Assembly: GCA_025618425.1 (NCBI GenBank)
Contig: CM046832.1
Coordinates: 48,137,026 to 48,201,025 of the forward strand
Direction: 5' to 3'
Length of the DNA stretch: 64,000 bases
From: Heliocidaris tuberculata
Lineage: Eukaryota > Echinodermata > Echinoidea > Camarodonta > Echinometridae
In this document: piece after piece, positions 10,987-64,000 of the stretch
Layout: every line of letters begins with the position of its first letter
Position numbering within the stretch: position 1 is the first letter of the stretch
The notes under the pieces: model-generated
What the model was told of the DNA's origin: nothing
The model's database searches: none
What the model saw: only the letters and a program-made list of their open reading frames with translations
Position numbers and translations under genes: made by a program

Positions 10987-11052
10987 TGCCAACTCGGTTC
11001 ATAAACTTTCGTTCAAGAATTCAAGAACGAAAGTTTATGAACCGAGTTGGCA
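10987..11052. repeat. Perfect 28-bp inverted repeat with a 10-nt loop, just upstream of ILF2
   Basis: The arm 10987..11014 (starts TGCCAACTCGG, ends CTTTCGTTC) is exactly reverse-complemented by 11025..11052, separated by AAGAATTCAA. The hairpin ends 158 bp before the ILF2 ATG, so it may lie in the core promoter or the 5' UTR; the transcription start is not known. An ATTGG (inverted CCAAT box) lies downstream near 11120. Confidence 0.85.
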
Positions 11053-11209
11053 CAAGACGATTTATGCTAGCGGCGCTTGTGTTGTTTCTTAAATTGTTCA
11101 TGCCGCGGATCGATCTGGATTGGAGCGTCACTTTTGTTGACAATCCTCAAATTGCTGCCTAGGCTCTCCTGTAAATATTACTTATTTTGACCAGAGAAGG
11201 CCATTCAAT

Positions 11210-57611
<46,402 letters not shown>

Positions 57612-57612
57612 G

Positions 57613-57618
57613 GTGAGT
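57613..57618 (+). other. ILF2: Consensus splice donor one base after the ILF2 stop codon
   Basis: The sequence reads CAG-TGA-G|GTGAGTGT. This matches the donor consensus and would place an intron inside the 3' UTR one base past the stop. The matching acceptor was not identified. It may instead be an unused chance match. Confidence 0.45.
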
Positions 57619-57652
57619 GTCTGGTGCGGAATTCTCAATGCAAATTATTTGG

Positions 57653-57900
57653 ATCTTTCTTTGTGAAACATTTCTCTGCATGTTTAAAAAAAACAAAAAA
57701 CAAATTAATCAGGCTTCCATCAAAGCAAATGATTAAATTGATTTTAATCTTTCTTTGTGAATATGATTGTTTTTTTAAAAAAAATATCAAGCTACCATTA
57801 AAGTAAATGAATAAATCGATTGTAATCTTTCTAAGTAAAACATTCTCTTGTATGTTTAAAAATAAACTATCAAATCAAGCTACATATGCAATGAAGAAAA
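57653..57900. repeat. Degenerate tandem repeat after ILF2
   Basis: ATCTTTCTTTGTGAA occurs at 57653 and 57747 and as ATCTTTCTAAGTAAA at 57825, followed each time by an A-run block and a (C)AAGCTACCAT-like block. Units are about 78-94 bp. It is AT-rich, with several AATAAA-like hexamers (for example near 57809), none confirmed as a poly(A) signal. Confidence 0.6.
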
Positions 57901-57947
57901 AATGTTAAAAAACTTACTACATACTATATCATCAGCCACAATCCTTT

Positions 57948-58052
57948 TCAGGGGACATATCTACTATAATAATCTTCCAAACTAACATAAAAAGAATGAG
58001 AAAGCTCACAAATTATTTTTTACCTTTCCCAGAACTCAAGCTTCCCTTTAAA
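57948..58052. mobile_element. Partial MITE, AAGTTGAGTTCTGG family
   Basis: TTCAGGGGACATATCTACTA, ATCTTCCAAACTAACAT and CCCAGAACTCAAGCTTCCCT-TTAA match the right third of 29881..30254. The rest is missing. Confidence 0.6.
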
Positions 58053-58059
58053 AGTTGTT

Positions 58060-61000
58060 GACCCCCTTTGAAATTGTATGTTTTCAATTTTCCTCGGACA
58101 TTATATGGTGGACATGGGTACCATACCAGAAGCCAATAATATTACATAGCACCGAATTCCAGATTCATATCAGGAGGAGAAAATCCAACCCTTATGATAA
58201 CAGATATTGCCTGAGGTTGAAATATTTCATTGCATTTTTTTCTTCTTCAAACATGCGCTGAGATTATACTCGAAGAGCTTCACATGTGGCGTAAGATCAT
58301 TTAGATTTACATGGAACATTTATCAGGAACACTTACAGGTGTGAAAAACACTACAGATCCATATTTAGTACCATTTAATGAAGCAATTAGTACGACTACA
58401 CATTTCTTGTAGCTCCAAGCAATTTGCAGATTACTTGAAATGAAATGAAAACTTAATTGCTAAATATAGATTCTGATTTTCGAAAAAAACATGTAACATG
58501 ATGATTGGAATCTTGGGTATTTTTTTTATCATTAAAAAACTTTGTTGTGGTGAAATTTGGGTAATTGAATGCTGTGCCTTGAGGCGATACTAAAACGATT
58601 TAGGACTTCAGCTGGAGCCCCTTTGGGATTCCATTGCTCAAACTTTGAAAAATAGAATTTTTCATACACAATATGCTTCATTAAACATGCTTAAAGCACT
58701 AACCAAACCTATACACATACAAATTAAATCAACTCCTTGTTAAATTCTATACAGCAGGTGTTTTTATGAATAGAACAAGCGAATTAGGGAATCATTTTAC
58801 CTTTACTTGGAAGATTTATCTAATTTTTCTTATAACATAAATCTTGTGAGTTGAAATAGAGTACATAGGATCGAACGAGGATTAGAATCTAGGGGCCTAC
58901 ATGTTAGATGTTACACTCAGAGCCTGGACAAAAGTTTTCTTTGAATGCAATACTATATATTTTGGTTATTTTGTCTTTGGTCATAATTACATATTCCAGA
59001 TAAAAGTAGGAATTATACATCGGAGGAAGAGAGAAGGAAATCAGTGATACGGATTCAAAGTATCAAGAATCACATTATAGGAATTAGTTTTATTTTGTTT
59101 AGATCCAGTATCTACTACACTCTACATATACCCCAGAGCTGGGATATATTTTCCTTATCGTGTGGAAACTATATTATTTTCTCAGAAAAATGTAGTTTAT
59201 TTCATTTCCCCATTTCCCAGATATTTCAATTAATTTTTTTCATTATTGTTATAAATCAAATTAAATGAATGGTAGGGTTTCTGCTGTTAAGTTAAAACAA
59301 ATTTTTTCAAATCATATTTCATATTGCTATCACTGTATCACAATAAGAAAAATGGCCTACTTTCATTAAGATTGAACCCTTTTCCATCATGGGCAATTTC
59401 CAGCTTGCACTTAGAAATATCTTTTCTCTCTTCTTATGTAATTCTATCAACTTGTTTTCTCTCAGAATTACAATGGCTGCAGGCATAGTCATCGGTATTG
59501 ATTGCAAATTTATGACTCTTAAATCTGCCACATTCATACTTGTCCCTCCCCTCCCCCCCTCCGATAATCAGCGGTGCTCATTGAGGAAGCTAGAGTGTGA
59601 GACCTGGACTCTGCTCAATGGGAAAATAACCCATGTTCAGACTACCAAAATCCACCGTATAGCTATGTGGAAAACGTACAGCTGTACAATAAGAAATTGA
59701 TTTTTTTCTTAGTCTGAATGTCGTATAATGAAACATTTCATAGCAAAATGGATGTTAAAGCATCATTTTGAACCAAAACTCGATAAAGAATCAGCATCCC
59801 CTTAAAGTGTGAAGGTCGTATCATACGAAAACCGTGTAACTGGTTGGAGCTTGTTGTGTATGAAATGCTGAAATGACCAATCGCCTATGATTTTGTATGC
59901 TCCAGCGCTGCCCATGACGTATAACTCTCCTGTAGTCTGCTCAGATATCCACATTTTAACCTTCACTGCACATCACCATCCTTTGCCTCAAGCCCACTGC
60001 ACATGTGCTATACGATCCAATTTTGAAAGAAATCGCAGTATCTTTTGATGTGATGCTAAAAATACATATCATCTTCCTGAGTGATGTTCCTAAGGGTCAT
60101 ATATGTATGATGTAATCGAAGCTGCGTGACATTGTAGGCCTTTCCGTCAGAGATAATGCCCAATCAGCTCCAAATCAAGGAGAGCCTTGCAGTGTTACCT
60201 CGCAATTACGATTTTAAATATTCCCCAAACTTTTACGTGTTTGAATTTTCACTTCTAAAGATACTGCAAGTTTTTACAAACTGGGATTGCAGTTGCATCA
60301 TATAGTGTGTGGTAGGCTTTAAGTTGTCTCCCATTATGCATAATTGAAATTTGGGACATCTCTAGGATTATGTTATTGAAAAGGACAAATTATTCACATA
60401 TTCTTTCATCAAATTTTTCTCTAATGAATGGAATTAATGACACTTGATGATTAGAAATATTGACCCCTCCCCCCCCCCCCCCCCCCCAGTAAAAAAAGAC
60501 AGATGATGATTTTTGTTTGCTGTTACTTGTAGTTAAGAAGAGAACAAAAGCTGTCATTGATGGTAAGCCTTTTGAGACAGGAAGATATTCCTTACAAATT
60601 AAGTGTGCGATCAGTCTCTCATACACAAAACTTTTAGGGACTAATATTATTCTGCCGATTTTGAGGAATTGTATATGGCTGTCCCAGTCTGCTAAATCAT
60701 TCATTCCCATTGATAAATGAAAACCAATTTGGACTGCATTATTCATAAGTACTCTCCTCAATATGAGGATATCAGTTCAAGTGAACACACATCCATTTGA
60801 CATTCCAGATGGGAGGTAACCTTTTTGCATCCTGCTATTCATCATCTAAGCACTGATTTACTTTAATACTACCGACGGTTGATTAGTGAAATTAGGCTTA
60901 GAGTCCTATTTTTATTATCATTTCCGAAAGGGCAGTCCTCCTTGGTAGTGGCATGCACTTTGTTATATTTGGCAGGGTCTCTTGGATGCAGGCATCCACT

Positions 61001-61570
61001 TACATAAAATGATGCTTGGCCTCTAGCTAACTTCAGATGCATATTGAATTTTTTGCATGATGCATTACGAATGCATTGTGTCTTAAGTTCACTCTATACA
61101 ATATGTGATACTATGTTGTAATTTCCACTGGAATAGATTTTATTTCTAATGTGCCAAAAATTGGGTTTTTCAATATTTTTCAAAATTCAGAGGTTTGAGG
61201 GCAAACTCTTATTTAGAATGTCTCCCACATCATAACCTGTTATTCCATTCCTACTCATGTCACACCCACGAGAGGAACGATAGACCAAACGATACATTAC
61301 AGTAACCTGAATAGCAAAGAATTTGTCAGTTTAGAGTCAGTTTGGAGTTGGTTTGGTAGTTTGACTTAGGTGTAGAAGCTGTATGACTTCAGTGCTGTGT
61401 TTGATAGTATCTTTAGAATTAGTTTGTATCTCACATGCTTGGCATCAACTACATCAGAAAATGTTCTGCATGTACAGATTAGTATCTTATTGTGCAATTT
61501 TGGAACAGTGCTTGGAAATAAAGAACTCAACCTGCTGTCAATTTTAGGAATCATGCAGCAACCATACATT
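58060..61570. other. AT-rich DNA downstream of ILF2
   Basis: No gene, RNA or bounded element was recognised. There is a C run at 60470-60487. Small open frames lack domains, codon structure or splice context. A 3' UTR exon of ILF2 could lie here but cannot be pinned down. Confidence 0.5.
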
Positions 61571-61578
61571 TTGTTTGA

Positions 61579-62992
61579 GGGCTATTCTTTGTAAAGTGAA
61601 ACAAATGGTCACACACGTGACCATCTTTTGCCTCATTGCTGGAAAATCAGATTACATGTTATTGATTTTATTATATCTTAAGTTTCTACCTGGAAAAGAT
61701 TTTCCTTTCTTTGACAAGAAAAATACCATTTCCCAACCATAATGTTTCACAGAGACATTTAAAAACGCCCTTTTTTGAGTGGTCACACACATGACCAACC
61801 CAGTTTTCACATATGAGAAAAGTAAGTTTGACTAACAACAAGTCAGACCCCTTTTCGTGTGAGGTCATACATGTGACTAACCTAATTTTGAAAGAAAACG
61901 ATGTACTCTCATTTAAAGTAATTACCCTCCGTCTGTCGGGGGTAAGACTGTTATTTAAAAATTAAAAATGAGAGACTTCTGCTACAAGATAAATACTGAA
62001 AAATAAGGTTTAAAACTAGAAATGTCCATTGCCGTGCAATGTGAATGTATCCCTCGGCACTGGCAGCTATTTTTGCATCATCCTTTTGTTCGGAGGGCCA
62101 AAGAACCTCCTCCCCCCCCCCCTTCCTCAAACAAAAGGATGATGTAGAGCTCGCCACCAGTGGCCCGGACTAATGTGTGTAGTTTAGACTATAATGTATC
62201 TCTATAGAAAATTGGAAAGAAATCTGTCAAGAAATGTGACCTGCAGAGCGCACATAAGATCTCCACTAAAAAATGACCTTTGACCCTATAAAAGACGGAA
62301 CAATGAGAGCAGCATTATCAAAAAGTATTAATTTGTAGATTGTACCACGATACATCACCATACAAATTTGAAAGGAATCCGTCAAGAAAATATGGCCTGC
62401 AGAGCGCACACAAGACATCGTCCAAAATATGACCTTTGACCTTATAAAAGATGGAACACTGGTGGCAGCATCACCAAAAACTAATGATGTGTAGATATGA
62501 CCAAGATACACCTCCATACAAAATTTGAAAGAAATCCATCAAGAAATGTGGCAGTAAGAGTGCACAAAAGGGACAAATGACCTTTGACCCTATAAAGGAT
62601 GGAACAATGAGGGCAGCATCACCAAGAAGTAAAGATGTGTAGATTGTACGAAGATACATCACCATACAAAATTTGAAAGAAATCCATCAAGAAATGTGGC
62701 CTGCAGAGTGCACTCACGCCATCCTCCATAGTATGACCTTTGACCCTTTAAAAGAGGGAACACTGGACGCAGCATCACCAAAATCTATAGGCTTCTAGAT
62801 TATAACACGATACACCTCCACACAAAATTTGAAAGAAATCCGCCAAGGAATGTGGCAGTTAGAGCGCACACAAGAATATGATATGGCGGCAGCATAACGC
62901 TGCTGAATCCAAAGTATCCTCCGGCATTCTGCCGGGGGATACAGTAAACTATTTTTCAGGATTTTGGTCACACACGTGACTGAGAATGGCCC
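61579..62992. mobile_element. GGGCCATTCT-ended MITE, copy 2, carrying a large insertion
   Basis: 61579..62010 and 62945..62992 together match 33327..33746 (TCTTTGTAAAGTGAAACAAA, GGAAAATCAGATTACATG, ACTTCTGCTACAAGATAAAT, CTATTTTTCAGGATT). The break falls after AGGTTTAAA, where copy 1 continues straight to TGAACTATTTTT. The approximately 930 bp between is the younger element described next. Confidence 0.75.
62015..62943 (+). mobile_element. Helentron/HINE-like element with about 155-bp tandem core and DR1 motifs
   Basis: It is delimited by comparison with the empty copy at 33327..33746. GTATCCCTCGGCA near the left end is repeated inverted near the right end (TGCCGGGGGATAC), a subterminal inverted repeat, and CCGGCATTCTGCCGG forms a hairpin just before the right end. 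The core has four units carrying TGACCTTTGACC at about 62273, 62430, 62578 and 62733 (spacings 157, 148, 155), with CTGCAGAGCGCAC and AAATTTGAAAGAAATCC. Subterminal inverted repeats, a 3' hairpin and a tandem core of about 150 bp are traits of Helentron-associated elements. No Rep/helicase is encoded. Confidence 0.6.
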
Positions 62993-62999
62993 TTGAATA

Positions 63000-64000
63000 C
63001 GTTTGTCTGTCAAAAAATAATGTGCTGATTTCTAGATTGAATTCCTAATCATGCTTATATATGTATATTTTATGAATATATACTTTTAGCTGTATTTCAT
63101 ATTCTTTAGTTGCAATACCTGCTACAGATAAACGATGCTAACATGTAGATTCTATTTCTTGATCTTGTTTATTCTAAAGACAGAGATGTCATGAACAAGT
63201 AATATCTGTGATTTATGATATCCTTTTTATACCCCTTTATGAGGTCGATATCTCATTCTTTGTCAAGAGATCAAAGATTTATTTATGATATTTTGTGTCT
63301 CCAAGCACCCAGTATGAACAACACAGGTAAATGGTAGTGTTTCGAAGCTAATGACTTGGAGGTGAGATTCAGTATCTCATAAACTTTGAAAATAAAAAGG
63401 AATTTTACTAATTCAAAAGATTACTTCAGGCTGAAGCACTGTTATCCCCTCACTTCGGTAATTTTTTTTTTGCTCTTGTAGAAAGTTGTACGGAAAATTC
63501 TTGTCTGTAAGTGATTGATTGATTGATTAATTTGATTAGTTTTGAATACACAGCTGTAAAATTTGGTGTACACAGGAAGATCAGATATTGGCTGAAAATC
63601 AATAAATGTATACAAATGGTGCATTGAAAAGCGTCGCCAATTTATTCATTGAAATTCGTGTCAAGAGAGATAATGGATTGTGCCAAGGGCACTTGCACAG
63701 GAGAGGCAACACTTGAAACATTCTAGACCACATAATTATTCATGAATGTGCAACAACTGCACAGTCCTTGTTATAGTTCTATTGGAAAATGTTTTTGTTC
63801 TTTCTCTTGAAAGTACCGCAAAGTTGACAAAAATGTATCCAAATTTGGTGGATGATAAATGAATTTGCTAGACATTAATATCATCAGATACACTCCATTT
63901 ATTATGAAAGCCCTAAATTCTAAATTTAATTTTTATTGCCCCACTCTTTTGACATATATTCATATGGAAAAGATTTATAGCCTTGAAGACTCGGGTTCTC
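63000..64000. other. AT-rich DNA at the right edge
   Basis: Nothing coding was recognised. There is a short GATT repeat at 63513-63528 and otherwise unremarkable sequence. Confidence 0.5.

Noticed and set aside
10890..11162. 90-residue open frame just upstream of ILF2
   Set aside because: It runs through both arms of the perfect hairpin, and its C-terminal half has no recognisable homology. It could be an upstream open frame of ILF2 but there is no evidence for translation.

Overview
This is eukaryotic genomic DNA: AT-rich, intron-rich and packed with transposable-element debris. It carries two recognisable animal genes arranged head to head. On the minus strand, 5764..6080 is the first coding exon of an oligosaccharyltransferase catalytic subunit, closest to STT3B; the rest of that gene lies off the left edge. 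On the plus strand, a complete ILF2 (NF45) gene runs from a start codon at 11210 to a stop at 57611 in 12 coding exons. All splice phases are compatible, and the exons add up to 1212 nt (403 residues plus stop), close to the 390-residue human protein. ILF2 and STT3B place the DNA in a metazoan. The TACATGTA-rich composition, abundant short inverted-repeat elements with GGGCCC-GTTTCATAAA ends, a Kolobok/THAP relic and long G/C homopolymers suggest a marine invertebrate deuterostome, most likely an echinoderm such as a sea urchin. That placement is inference.

Layout: 1-5763 is STT3B intron 1, filled with nested inverted-repeat elements (one hAT-like with an 8-bp target duplication). 6081-11209 is the shared upstream region, with a 68-nt G run, a (GAA)n tract of about 209 bp, (CT)n, (TA)n, tandem repeats and a perfect 28-bp hairpin 158 bp before the ILF2 ATG. 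ILF2 intron 1 (about 10 kb) holds a Mutator-like MITE, a large element with long inverted ends, and a Kolobok-like element nested inside one of those ends. Introns 2-10 hold a palindromic hAT-like element, foldback repeats and MITEs. Intron 11 (16.3 kb) holds a 2.5-kb hAT-like element nested in an older tandem-repeat element, plus several TTAA-type MITEs. After the stop codon a consensus splice donor follows one base later, and the last 6.4 kb is repeat-rich non-coding DNA with a Helentron-like element.

The most unusual feature is immediately before ILF2 exon 7: four 3'-truncated tandem copies of that exon, each preceded by its own 3' splice site (degenerate in the oldest copy) but with no matching 5' splice site, at a period of about 180 bp. 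Only the last, full copy has a donor and the expected end phase. A second pattern worth attention is that two repeat-array elements (41.95-45.4 kb and 62.0-62.9 kb) carry repeated DR1-type nuclear-receptor motifs.

The two genes have different jobs: STT3B catalyses N-glycosylation in the ER membrane, while ILF2 is a nuclear RNA-binding partner of ILF3/NF90. Nothing in the sequence links them beyond their divergent arrangement. No functional RNA gene, CRISPR array or prokaryotic feature was seen.
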